A stretch of DNA of 64,000 nt from CAYOOP01 sp964405685 (lineage in GTDB: Bacteria > Pseudomonadota > Alphaproteobacteria > Rickettsiales > SXRF01), in contig CAYOOP010000001.1 of NCBI GenBank assembly GCA_964405685.1, forward strand, positions 186,001-250,000. The letters are read 5' to 3'. A program made the position numbers and the translations under genes. Of the stretch, positions 17,650 through 25,184 are shown piece by piece; position 1 is the first letter of the stretch; every line of letters starts with the position of its first letter. The notes beneath the pieces were generated by a model, which made no database searches, had not been told where the DNA came from, and was given only the letters and a program-made list of their open reading frames with translations.

Positions 17650-19137
17650 ATGAAACTTTCGTTTGTTGAACGCTCCGCTGCCACTAAAGCAACCGTCGTC
17701 GTGTTTTTCATTTCCGACATTAAGCGATTACCGGGCGATCTGCAATCGCTCGATAAAACAAGCGGCGGTGTCATCAGCGCAGCCATTGGCACCTCCAAGT
17801 TTTCCGCCAAGAAAGGCAAGACGTTAAGCGTCGCTCTGCCTGCAAAAAGCGCTTACAAACGCGTAATCATCATCGGCACGGGCACAGAATTCACCGCGCT
17901 TACGGTCACTGAACTGGGCGGCGCTGTCGTGCCTGCCGCAAATAACCTGGGCGTTAAAGAAGCCGTCGTATTTGTAGACGTACTCGGGAAATTAAAAGCC
18001 GGCGACGTCGCAGCACACATGGCTTACGGCGCCTCTTTACGCGACTACGAATTCAGCAAATACTGGACCAAGCGCAAAGACGAAGACAAACCCACCTTGA
18101 CCGCCCTCACCTTCGCTGTCTCCGGCGCTAAAGCTGCACAGGCCACGTTCGGCCCGCTGTCTAAAATCGTCGATGGGGTGATACTTACGCGCAATGTTGT
18201 CTCCGAACCCGCGAATATCATCTATCCGGAAACCCTTGCTGCCGAATGTAAAAAGCTGACCGCACTGGGTGTCACCGTCAAAGTCTTGGGCGTTGCTGAA
18301 ATGAAAAAATTGGGCATGGGCGCACTCTTGGGCGTCGGCCAAGGTTCCGCGAAAGAATCCAAACTCGTCGTCATGCAATGGAACGGCAAGAAAAACAAAG
18401 ACGCACCCGTGGCCTTCGTCGGCAAAGGCGTGACGTTCGACACGGGCGGCATCTCCATCAAACCCGCCGGCGGCATGGAAGAAATGAAATGGGACATGGG
18501 CGGTGCCGGTGCCGTACTCGGCGCGATGAAAGCCCTCGCCGGCCGCAACGCCAAAGCCAATGTCGTGGGTGTGGTCGGCCTCGTCGAAAACATGCCCGAC
18601 GGCAACGCGCAGCGCCCCGGCGACGTCGTCACCAGCATGTCCGGCCAAACGATTGAAGTGCTAAACACCGACGCCGAAGGCCGCTTAGTGCTCGCCGATG
18701 CATTGTGGTACACACAAGTAAACTACAAACCCAAAGCGATCGTTGACCTCGCCACCTTAACCGGCGCCATCATCGTCGCTCTCGGCTCCTCGCGCGCCGG
18801 GCTATTTTCCAACGATGACAAACTCGCAAACGCACTTTCTGCCGCCGGCAAAGAAGTCGGCGAACCGCTATGGCGCTTGCCGGTGGGCGATGAATACGAC
18901 GAGCAAATCAACTCCGACATTGCCGACATGCAAAATATCGGCCGCGAACGCGAGGCGGGTTCCATTACCGCCGCGCAATTTCTGCTGCGCTTCATTAAAG
19001 ACAAAACCCCCTGGGCGCATCTTGATATCGCCGGTACGGCGTGGAGCAAAAAAGCGAACAATCTCTGCCCCAAAGGCGCAACGGCGTTTGGTGTGCGTTT
19101 GCTGAACGAATTGATCGCGAAAAACTATGAAGCATAA
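17650..19137 (+). CDS. pepA: Leucyl aminopeptidase (M17)
   Basis: A 495-residue cytosolic dizinc aminopeptidase that removes N-terminal residues from peptides. Signature NTDAEGRL lies near residue 338, with metal and substrate ligands in GKGVTFDTGGIS (~258) and KWDMGGAG (~280). The start MKLSFVE at 17650 follows an AAAGG ribosome site by 7 bp. A longer frame from 17584 would run into lptF's 5' end and lacks family support. It is followed by holC, with a palindromic repeat in the 93-bp gap. Confidence 0.95.
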   Translation: MKLSFVERSAATKATVVVFFISDIKRLPGDLQSLDKTSGGVISAAIGTSKFSAKKGKTLSVALPAKSAYKRVIIIGTGTEFTALTVTELGGAVVPAANNLGVKEAVVFVDVLGKLKAGDVAAHMAYGASLRDYEFSKYWTKRKDEDKPTLTALTFAVSGAKAAQATFGPLSKIVDGVILTRNVVSEPANIIYPETLAAECKKLTALGVTVKVLGVAEMKKLGMGALLGVGQGSAKESKLVVMQWNGKKNKDAPVAFVGKGVTFDTGGISIKPAGGMEEMKWDMGGAGAVLGAMKALAGRNAKANVVGVVGLVENMPDGNAQRPGDVVTSMSGQTIEVLNTDAEGRLVLADALWYTQVNYKPKAIVDLATLTGAIIVALGSSRAGLFSNDDKLANALSAAGKEVGEPLWRLPVGDEYDEQINSDIADMQNIGREREAGSITAAQFLLRFIKDKTPWAHLDIAGTAWSKKANNLCPKGATAFGVRLLNELIAKNYEA

Positions 19138-19139
19138 CC

Positions 19140-19225
19140 GTCATTCTCGGCCGCGCCTAGCGCGGTCGGGGACCTCATGCCAATGTACGAGATCCCCAGT
19201 TCGGCTATGCCTCACTGAGGATGAC
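19140..19225. repeat. Palindromic repeat family A (GTCATTC...GGATGAC), pepA-holC gap
   Basis: An 86-bp element with terminal inverted repeats GTCATTCTCGG and TGAGGATGAC, an inner hairpin (CCGCGCC...GCGCGG) and an inner inverted pair GGGGACCTC/GAGATCCCC. The same layout occurs at 54931-55014 and inside carB at 51311-51400. Confidence 0.8.
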
Positions 19226-19230
19226 ACCAT

Positions 19231-19671
19231 ATGACCCAAATTCAATTCTATCACCTGACCGAAACGCCGCTCGAAAAAGCATTGCCGCGCCTGCTCGAAA
19301 AAGCCTATGCAGCCAATATCAAATGCCTCGTCGTCGCGCGCGATGAAGCGCAAGCGGATATCCTAAATCAAACGCTGTGGACTTATCACCCACAAGCCTT
19401 CTTGCCCCACGGCTCGAGCAAAGACCCGAAGGGCGAAGAACAACCGATTTATCTCGCAACAAATGAAGACAATAAAAACAACGCCACCCTCTTTTGCACC
19501 ACCTCCGGCGCAACACCTGAGGACACCTACGACCGCGTACTTGATATTTTTGATGGCCACAACGACGAGAGTGTTGCCGCCGCCCGCGCCCGTTTCAAGT
19601 CGTACAAAGACGCCGGCCACACCCTCAGCTATTTCAAACAAACTGACGGTAAGTGGGAACAGGCTGCGTAG
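19231..19671 (+). CDS. holC: DNA polymerase III chi subunit
   Basis: A 146-residue HolC-type protein, the clamp-loader accessory that contacts SSB. It starts MTQIQFYHLTETPLEKALPRLLEK and shows the family's YHL-x-x-x-PLE...LP-x-LLEKA block and the WTY-x-P-x-x-FLPHG segment. The length is typical. It follows pepA on the same strand, the usual alphaproteobacterial order. The convergent ftsQ ends 90 bp away. That gap contains only an A+T-rich inverted pair (GAAATTC-AGCA-GAATTTC, 19730-19747). Confidence 0.92.
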   Translation: MTQIQFYHLTETPLEKALPRLLEKAYAANIKCLVVARDEAQADILNQTLWTYHPQAFLPHGSSKDPKGEEQPIYLATNEDNKNNATLFCTTSGATPEDTYDRVLDIFDGHNDESVAAARARFKSYKDAGHTLSYFKQTDGKWEQAA

Positions 19672-19761
19672 GAGGGTGCGAGGTCATTAGACCGAGCCAG
19701 CCATGAGCCCGCGAAGCGGCGCGCCATGTGAAATTCAGCAGAATTTCATGGGCGCAATTAA

Positions 19762-20622
19762 TCAAGTCTCTTGCGCCGCAACCGGTTTCCCCGTCGCCGC
19801 AGGCACGATGGCCTTCTGAATCACAAGCCGCGAGGGATCGCGCATATCGATCACTTTAATCGCACGTTCGGCCACATGTGTCGCCGTATGCAGCTGAATA
19901 AATTTCGTCCACGCTTGCATGTGTCCATCCGCCGGCAAACGCACATTCATGCCGTGTTTCAAAGCCACATCCCACCGGCGATTGCCCACGCGGGTGATGT
20001 GATCAATCTTGCTCGCAAATTCCGGCGAAGCGTTTCTGAGTTCCATTGCTTCTTTGACATGCTCCGGCACGCCTTCGCCAATAAACAGCGGCAGGCTGGC
20101 ATATTGCGCGACTTCCAAATCCAGCATCACCGCGCCCGTATCGTCAATCAATGCCAATTTCTGTTTGTTCTGCCAAATCGCCACCGGCTCGCGCTCGATC
20201 AAACGCACATGCAATGTGCTGGGCAGTGAACGCTCCACCACCGCTGCTTTCACCGTCGGAATTGCCTCCAACCTCTCGCGCGCGGCGCGCAGCGATAAGG
20301 TGAGCATGGGGTCTCCCTGGCGAATGGCGAGCGCGTTTTCTACAGCTTCAGGCGTCGTCCGACTGCGACCATCCAAATAAATCGTCTCCACCGCAAAACC
20401 CAAGCGTATCGTCGCCGCATCCACCCGCGCAATCACGCGCGCTTCGACTTTCGCTAACGTGCCATTATACGAAAGCACGCCGAGCGTAACGGCGAGCACC
20501 AAGGAAAACACGCCGCCAGCAATTTTTAAACGCAGATTCAGCTTATGCGAACGCTTGCGCCGCGCACGTTTTCTTGACGCTTCAAGCGATTGCCGCTGCC
20601 GCTCAGTTTGTGTTTTTGCCAT
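19762..20622 (-). CDS. ftsQ: Cell division protein FtsQ
   Basis: A 286-residue single-pass membrane protein of the divisome. It has a basic cytoplasmic N-terminus (Arg/Lys-rich residues 10-35), a transmembrane helix (~36-57), a POTRA domain starting near VETIYLDGRSRT and a beta domain after it. The start MAKTQTERQ at 20622 lies within the end of ddl (20-bp overlap). It is the last gene of the murC-murB-x-ddl-ftsQ run. The usual next genes ftsA and ftsZ are not here, and holC converges instead. Confidence 0.9.
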   Translation of the reverse strand: MAKTQTERQRQSLEASRKRARRKRSHKLNLRLKIAGGVFSLVLAVTLGVLSYNGTLAKVEARVIARVDAATIRLGFAVETIYLDGRSRTTPEAVENALAIRQGDPMLTLSLRAARERLEAIPTVKAAVVERSLPSTLHVRLIEREPVAIWQNKQKLALIDDTGAVMLDLEVAQYASLPLFIGEGVPEHVKEAMELRNASPEFASKIDHITRVGNRRWDVALKHGMNVRLPADGHMQAWTKFIQLHTATHVAERAIKVIDMRDPSRLVIQKAIVPAATGKPVAAQET

Positions 20623-21538
20623 GCACCTTGTCCGAAGTGGCATCCAAACTAGCCAAAGAAACTAAATTTTCTACTAACGCATTAAAAGAAATCCCCGCAT
20701 AGGCCGCCAGCTCCGGCGACAGCGACAACCGCGTCATCCCCGGCTGCGTATTGGTCTCGAGGATATAGACATCCTTGCCATCAAACCGGAAATCCGACCG
20801 TGAAAGCCCGCGGCAACCCAGCGCCTGGTGGGCTTTCAAGCCCATTTGCATCACCTGCTCGTAGACGTCTTTTTCCAGCGGCGCGGGGCAAAGATGCTCG
20901 GTTTTGCCGTCCGTATATTTATTGGTGTAGTCGTAAAACCCTGAAATCGGGCGAATCTCCGTCACCCCAAGCGGCCGGTTATCGAGCACCGCCACCGTCA
21001 GCTCCCGTCCAGGAATATATTGCTCCACCAAATAGATACGCTCCAAATCACTCTCTTTTTCCAAGATCACTTTGAGCGGCCGATTATCATCCTTCATGAC
21101 GATATAGACCCCCACACTCGACCCCTCACACGCCGGTTTCACCACAAACGGCCGCAGCATTGGGTCCGCCCCTTGGAGTTCTTTCAGCATCAACGCCTTG
21201 CCCTTCGCGCACTTCAACCCAGCGGCCTCAAATACCACCTTGGCCATGGGCTTATTCATCGCAAGCGAAGAAGCCAGCACACCCGAATGCGTATACGGAA
21301 TCCCGAGCAATTCCAGCAAGCCTTGCACGCAACCATCTTCTCCAAAATTGCCATGCAGCGCGTTAAAGACCACGTCGGGCTTTGCTGCCTTTAATTTTTC
21401 TGCAATATCAGGCGTGACATCAATCTCCGTCACCTTATAACCAAGCTCACGCAATGCCTTTGCGCACGCCGCACCGCTGTTTAGCGACACTTCACGCTCT
21501 GCTGACCATCCGCCCATCAGTACCGCAATGTGTTTCAT
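20603..21538 (-). CDS. ddl: D-alanine--D-alanine ligase
   Basis: A 311-residue ATP-grasp enzyme that joins two D-alanines for peptidoglycan precursors. Motifs seen: HIAVLMGGWSAEREVSLNSG (N-terminal loop), HGNFGEDG, the ATP-grasp core KPACEGSSVGV and the metal-binding ETNTQPGMT. Its start overlaps the stop of the unknown 180-residue gene by 4 bp, and its end overlaps ftsQ's start. Cytoplasmic. Confidence 0.95.
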   Translation of the reverse strand: MKHIAVLMGGWSAEREVSLNSGAACAKALRELGYKVTEIDVTPDIAEKLKAAKPDVVFNALHGNFGEDGCVQGLLELLGIPYTHSGVLASSLAMNKPMAKVVFEAAGLKCAKGKALMLKELQGADPMLRPFVVKPACEGSSVGVYIVMKDDNRPLKVILEKESDLERIYLVEQYIPGRELTVAVLDNRPLGVTEIRPISGFYDYTNKYTDGKTEHLCPAPLEKDVYEQVMQMGLKAHQALGCRGLSRSDFRFDGKDVYILETNTQPGMTRLSLSPELAAYAGISFNALVENLVSLASLDATSDKVHGKNTN

Positions 21539-22077
21539 GCCCGTGCTCTTACCTCTTGCTGTAACAATGCGGCTGACACAAGCGACCGCAAATCAGGATG
21601 CATGAATACTGCCATATAGCAGTGGTTTTTGTCACCCTTAATGGGCTTAATCTCGACCGTATGAGTTAAAAGGCTGTTGTCGTCCAAATCAACGTATTGG
21701 TAATCTCGTTTTTGTTTGTTTTTCGCATAGTGCCTGACCCACACCCCATCAGCATCCGTATTGGCAGGATCAAACGTCTGTATAAACAGAGCAATCTGAT
21801 CATTAATTTCCCTCTTAATCTTACTACAAAGTTCTCTTCGCACTCTCATCACCAGACACTGCACTTGGTCGATGTGAGGCATGCCACGGTGGGCATTGGC
21901 ATAATCGACCATAAAATCATGTTTTAATTGCTGCCAAATACGCGCCGGGGGATCATCTTCTCTTCTTTCCAGATGGTGATCCATGATCTCCATCGAATGC
22001 CAGCTTTTGGCATCCTTAAACATGTCTTCGACTTTTTCTTGGATGACGTGGGGATATTCAATTTCGATCTCACTCAT
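21535..22077 (-). CDS. Unknown 180-residue protein embedded between murB and ddl
   Basis: A soluble, charged protein (MSEIEIEYPHVIQEKVEDMF...) with no signal peptide, membrane helix or catalytic motif that I recognise. The N-terminal half looks helical, and a later region (YQYVDLDDNSLLTHTVEIKPIKGDKNHCYMAVFM) looks like beta strands. The ATG at 22077 overlaps murB's TGA by 4 bp, and its own TGA overlaps ddl's ATG by 4 bp, so it is translated as part of the cell-wall operon. murB and ddl are normally adjacent in alphaproteobacteria, so this is an inserted passenger. Function unknown. Confidence 0.75.
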   Translation of the reverse strand: MSEIEIEYPHVIQEKVEDMFKDAKSWHSMEIMDHHLERREDDPPARIWQQLKHDFMVDYANAHRGMPHIDQVQCLVMRVRRELCSKIKREINDQIALFIQTFDPANTDADGVWVRHYAKNKQKRDYQYVDLDDNSLLTHTVEIKPIKGDKNHCYMAVFMHPDLRSLVSAALLQQEVRARA

Positions 22078-23003
22078 GCAACTTCCCCCACCCGCTTGAT
22101 TTCCCATTCTAGCATAATCCCCGAATGCTCAAACACGCGCTTGCGCACTTCTTCGCCAAGCTGCTCCAAATCACTAGCGGTGGCACCGCCCGCATTAATC
22201 ATAAAATTGCAGTGTTTCTCAGAGACTTGTGCGCCACCCAACCGCAGCCCCCGGCACCCTGCAGCATCAATTAACTCCCAGGCTTTCTTGCCTTCCGGAT
22301 TTTTAAACGTACTGCCGCCTGTCTTTGCACGAATCGGCTGCGTGCCCTCGCGCTGCGTTTGAATTTCCGCCATGCGCTTTTTCACCAAGTCCACATCATC
22401 GGGCGCACCTTGCAACCGTGCATTCACCACAATCGCCCCTTCCGGCAGCGCACTTTCTCGATACGCAAATTTACAGTCGCTCGTACCCAACGTGTATTTC
22501 ACACCTTGACGATCGATGATATCCGCCGATAGCAACGCCTCACTCAAATCCGAACCATAAGCCCCCGCGTTCATCATCACCGCACCGCCAATGGTGCCTG
22601 GAATCCCGGAGAGAAATTCCAACCCGCCAATCCCATGCTCCGCCGCAAAATTCGCAACATGCAAATCGAGACACGCAGCCCCGGCGTTCACCATCGAATC
22701 CGCCTCAATGGAGATTTGCGTAAACCCACGCCCCAGGCGAATCACCACGCCTTTAATGCCGCCATCACGAAGTATCAAATTCGAACCTACACCCAGCATG
22801 GTAATCGGAATTTCTTTTGGTAGCTGCGACAAAAACAACTGCAAATCCTCCGCATCTTCCGGCTTAAACAAATATTCCGCCGTGCCGCCCACTTGAAACC
22901 ACGTATTCTTTGCAATCTCCGCATTCGCGCGAACCTTTCCACGCAGGCCGGGAATTTCGGCAAACAGAGGGAGTACTTCTTGTTTTTTACGTGCGAGAAT
23001 CAC
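22074..23003 (-). CDS. murB: UDP-N-acetylenolpyruvoylglucosamine reductase
   Basis: A 309-residue FAD enzyme that completes UDP-MurNAc synthesis. It shows the FAD-binding NTWFQVGGTAEYL block, the GVGSNLI-x-RDGG loop, the GIGGLEFLSGIPGTIGGAVMMNAGAYG core, the AYRES segment and the C-terminal KTGGSTFKNPEG. The proposed start is GTG at 23003, overlapping murC's TGA (GTGA). The frame is open further upstream but lies within murC. Downstream it is coupled to the unknown 180-residue gene. Confidence 0.93.
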   Translation of the reverse strand: MILARKKQEVLPLFAEIPGLRGKVRANAEIAKNTWFQVGGTAEYLFKPEDAEDLQLFLSQLPKEIPITMLGVGSNLILRDGGIKGVVIRLGRGFTQISIEADSMVNAGAACLDLHVANFAAEHGIGGLEFLSGIPGTIGGAVMMNAGAYGSDLSEALLSADIIDRQGVKYTLGTSDCKFAYRESALPEGAIVVNARLQGAPDDVDLVKKRMAEIQTQREGTQPIRAKTGGSTFKNPEGKKAWELIDAAGCRGLRLGGAQVSEKHCNFMINAGGATASDLEQLGEEVRKRVFEHSGIMLEWEIKRVGEVA

Positions 23004-24532
23004 AACGCCTCGATCTGCTTGGGCAGTGCATAAGCCCACTTCGTAATCGATCCCGCACCCAAACATACGACCAAATCACCCTTGCCCGCGTTTGCAGAAA
23101 CCGTGCTCGCAAGGGCCGCAACCATATCTCCCTCCCCCGCAGGGGGAGGGTTGGGGTGGGGGCCGTCTTGCTCAGAATTAGCAGCACCTTGCAAGTCTGC
23201 CCTCCTCCCGGCCTCCCCCCTGTCGGGGGAGGAGATTAGCTTTATCGCATGCTTGTGCCCGGCGCGTTTCAAACCGGAAACCAACGCTTCCGCATTCACG
23301 CCGTCAATCGGCGCTTCGCCAGCAGAGTAGACATCGGTGACAATCACTACGTCCGCATCGTGCATGCAGGTCGAGAATTCTTCCATCAAATCATGCAGTC
23401 GCGTGTAGCGGTGCGGCTGCACTACAGCAATGACCTTGCCGCCTGTAGCATCTTGTTTAATGCGCGCCGCTTTAAGTGTCGCCGCAATCTCAACCGGATG
23501 GTGACCATAGTCATCAATCACCGTAATGCCTTTGGCCTCACCGGTTTTGGTGAAACGGCGCTTCACGCCTTCAAAACCACTCAGCGCTTTTTTAATCGCC
23601 GCATCGTCCATGCCGAGTTCTACACCCACCGCAATCGCAGCACACGCATTGCTCACATTGTGAATCCCATGCATGGAAAGTTTCACCCCTTCAAACACAC
23701 GATCTTTCATCTGCACATCAAACGTCTGATAATCCCCATCCGCGCTCATATTCACCGCGCGCACATCTGCCTGCGGCGAGAAACCATAGGTCACAATGCG
23801 CCGATCCGTCGTACGCGCAACGAGCGCCTGCACTTCCGGATGGTCAATACACGCGACTGCAAATCCATAAAACGGCAAATTCGTCACAAAGGTTTGAAAC
23901 GCCGCCTTCGCCGCATCAAACGAACCGTAGTGATCAAGATGTTCCGGATCGATATTGGTAATGATGCCAATCGTCGCAGGCAGTCGCGTAAACGTGCCAT
24001 CCGATTCATCGGCTTCTACCACCATCCACTCACCACCACCCAAATACGCATTGGTTCCGCGCGCATTAATGATGCCGCCGTTAATGACTGTGGGCTGCAA
24101 CCCTGCCGCTTCAAATACCGCCGCCATTAATGCAGTAGTTGTAGTTTTTCCATGCGTACCGGCAATTGCCACACACATTTTAAGGCGCATCAATTCCGCC
24201 AACATCTCCGCACGTTTGACGACAGGAATCCGTGCATCCCGCGCTGCGATCATCTCCGGATTATCCGCCTTAATCGCGGATGATACCACCACCACGCTCG
24301 CATCTTTCACATTCGCCGCCTGATGACCAATCGTCACCGCAATCCCGAGCCCACGCAGGCGTTCAATATAAGGGCTATCGGCAACATCCGACCCCTGCAC
24401 CTTATACCCAAGATTGTGCAACACCTCGGCAATCCCGCTCATGCCAATGCCGCCGATGCCGACGAAATGCAGTAGGCCCACACCCAGCGGCATGGTTTTG
24501 GAAATGGGCAGGGTGCGGAGCGCGGGTTTCAT
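23000..24532 (-). CDS. murC: UDP-N-acetylmuramate--L-alanine ligase with in-frame palindrome insert
   Basis: A 510-residue Mur ligase adding L-Ala to UDP-MurNAc. The N-terminal Rossmann loop HFVGIGGIGMSGIAE, the ATP loop AGTHGKTTTTAL, the EADESDGTF motif and the central NVSNACAA block are all present. The start MKPALR overlaps the hicB stop by 4 bp, and a longer frame upstream lies within hicB. Residues ~433-469 (ISSPDRGEAG... to ...PPPAGEGDM) have no counterpart in the MurC sequences I recall. They are the translation of a 111-bp G+C-rich palindrome (37 codons, in frame). The flanking C-terminal domain resumes at DLVVCLGAGSIT, so the enzyme is probably active with a surface loop. Confidence 0.93.
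   Translation of the reverse strand: MKPALRTLPISKTMPLGVGLLHFVGIGGIGMSGIAEVLHNLGYKVQGSDVADSPYIERLRGLGIAVTIGHQAANVKDASVVVVSSAIKADNPEMIAARDARIPVVKRAEMLAELMRLKMCVAIAGTHGKTTTTALMAAVFEAAGLQPTVINGGIINARGTNAYLGGGEWMVVEADESDGTFTRLPATIGIITNIDPEHLDHYGSFDAAKAAFQTFVTNLPFYGFAVACIDHPEVQALVARTTDRRIVTYGFSPQADVRAVNMSADGDYQTFDVQMKDRVFEGVKLSMHGIHNVSNACAAIAVGVELGMDDAAIKKALSGFEGVKRRFTKTGEAKGITVIDDYGHHPVEIAATLKAARIKQDATGGKVIAVVQPHRYTRLHDLMEEFSTCMHDADVVIVTDVYSAGEAPIDGVNAEALVSGLKRAGHKHAIKLISSPDRGEAGRRADLQGAANSEQDGPHPNPPPAGEGDMVAALASTVSANAGKGDLVVCLGAGSITKWAYALPKQIEAL
23126..23236. repeat. Palindromic repeat family B inserted in frame in murC
   Basis: A 111-bp element with inverted ends ATCTCC...GGAGAT. Its left arm is CTCCCCC-GC-AGGGGGAGG followed by TTGGGGTGGGGG, and its right arm contains CCTCCCCCCTGTCGGGGGAGG. 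The length is an exact multiple of three. A related element lies between dusB and hemC (62200-62266). Confidence 0.85.
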
Positions 24533-24855
24533 GATTGAGCAACCTGTGTGAGCGCTGCATCTTCTAAAAACTGGTTGATACTTTTGCCCGCAAGCTCGGC
24601 GGCAATCGCTAGTTTCCGGTGGTTCTCGCTGGTGGTGCGGAACACCAGCTTGCCCGAATAAGGTTTGTCGGGCTTCTCGCTGCGCGATTTGCAAAACGCC
24701 AGATAATCCTCCACCGACTCACGAAACGCTTTTTCAAGCTCCTTCACACTGGCACCCTGAAAATGCACCACGTCGTTAATCCCCAGCACCTGACCATGAA
24801 ATGCACGGTCATCACTATCAAATTCCACTTTTGCCGTATAGCCTTTGTATTCCAT
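24529..24855 (-). CDS. hicB: HicB-family antitoxin
   Basis: A 108-residue antitoxin. The N-terminal half has the partial RNase H-like HicB fold (YKGYTAKVEFDSDDRAFHGQVLGI...FQG-x-S-x-x-EL). The C-terminal part (SENHRKLAIAAELAGKSINQFLEDA) is an Arc/ribbon-helix-helix type DNA-binding domain. It should neutralise HicA and repress its own promoter. It lies 8 bp after hicA, and its stop overlaps the murC start (ATGA), so antitoxin and cell-wall gene expression are physically linked. Confidence 0.88.
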   Translation of the reverse strand: MEYKGYTAKVEFDSDDRAFHGQVLGINDVVHFQGASVKELEKAFRESVEDYLAFCKSRSEKPDKPYSGKLVFRTTSENHRKLAIAAELAGKSINQFLEDAALTQVAQS

Positions 24856-24863
24856 ATTCCCTC

Positions 24864-25124
24864 CTAATGCATCGTCATGTTGGAACGCAGCAGAAACATT
24901 TGCACCGCTTTGACCACTCCCCTATCCGTTTCCTTGCGCGGATGCGGGCGATGAAACACCGCTCTTACACCGTTCAGCTCTACCCGCACACGCGAACCGT
25001 TTCCTTCTGTCACTTCCGCGCCCAACGCCTCCAATAGGGCTTCGATTTCACGCCATGCAATATCAGCACGCGTGGGCACATCAAAAATCGCCTCCCATGT
25101 TTTGCGGTGTTTACTACTGACCAT
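24864..25124 (-). CDS. hicA: HicA-family toxin (variant)
   Basis: An 86-residue dsRBD-like mRNA interferase. Family blocks visible: W-REIEALLEALGAEV-x-EG-x-GS and FHRPHPRKETDRGVVK. The residue after GS, usually the catalytic His of HicA (GSH), is Arg (R45) here, as in the long HicA subgroup I recall, so the chemistry may rely on the later His residues. An AGGGA ribosome site lies 6 bp before the ATG. It is the first gene of hicA-hicB-murC. Confidence 0.83.
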   Translation of the reverse strand: MVSSKHRKTWEAIFDVPTRADIAWREIEALLEALGAEVTEGNGSRVRVELNGVRAVFHRPHPRKETDRGVVKAVQMFLLRSNMTMH

Positions 25125-25134
25125 CCATCGTCCC

Positions 25135-25182
25135 TTATAGTACCAATTTATAGTATTGTTGTAAAGTACTATTTTATAGTAT
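25135..25182 (-). promoter_or_regulatory. hicAB promoter/operator with TTATAGTA repeats
   Basis: Three copies of TTATAGTA (25135, 25148, 25174) lie in the 60-bp hicA-lysC gap. On the minus strand TTTACA (25165-25160) and TACTAT (25142-25137) are spaced 17 bp, a plausible sigma-70 promoter lying across the repeats. HicB repression at these repeats is inferred. The -10 sits very close to the ribosome site, so the exact start is uncertain. Confidence 0.45.
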
Positions 25183-25184
25183 CA

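Noticed and set aside
18037..18648. A 203-codon open frame opposite pepA (minus strand)
   Set aside because: It lies wholly inside pepA and its His/Gly/Asp-rich, low-complexity composition is the antisense pattern of G+C-rich coding DNA. No ribosome site.
22987..23239. Short frames crossing the murC palindrome on both strands
   Set aside because: They are the other-frame translations of the repeat (e.g. TPTLPLRGRE-like), typical of this element wherever it lands, not genes.
24533..24694. Extended N-terminus of MurC
   Set aside because: It lies in the hicB coding region and lacks Mur ligase similarity; the ATG at 24532 overlaps the hicB stop in the usual coupled way.
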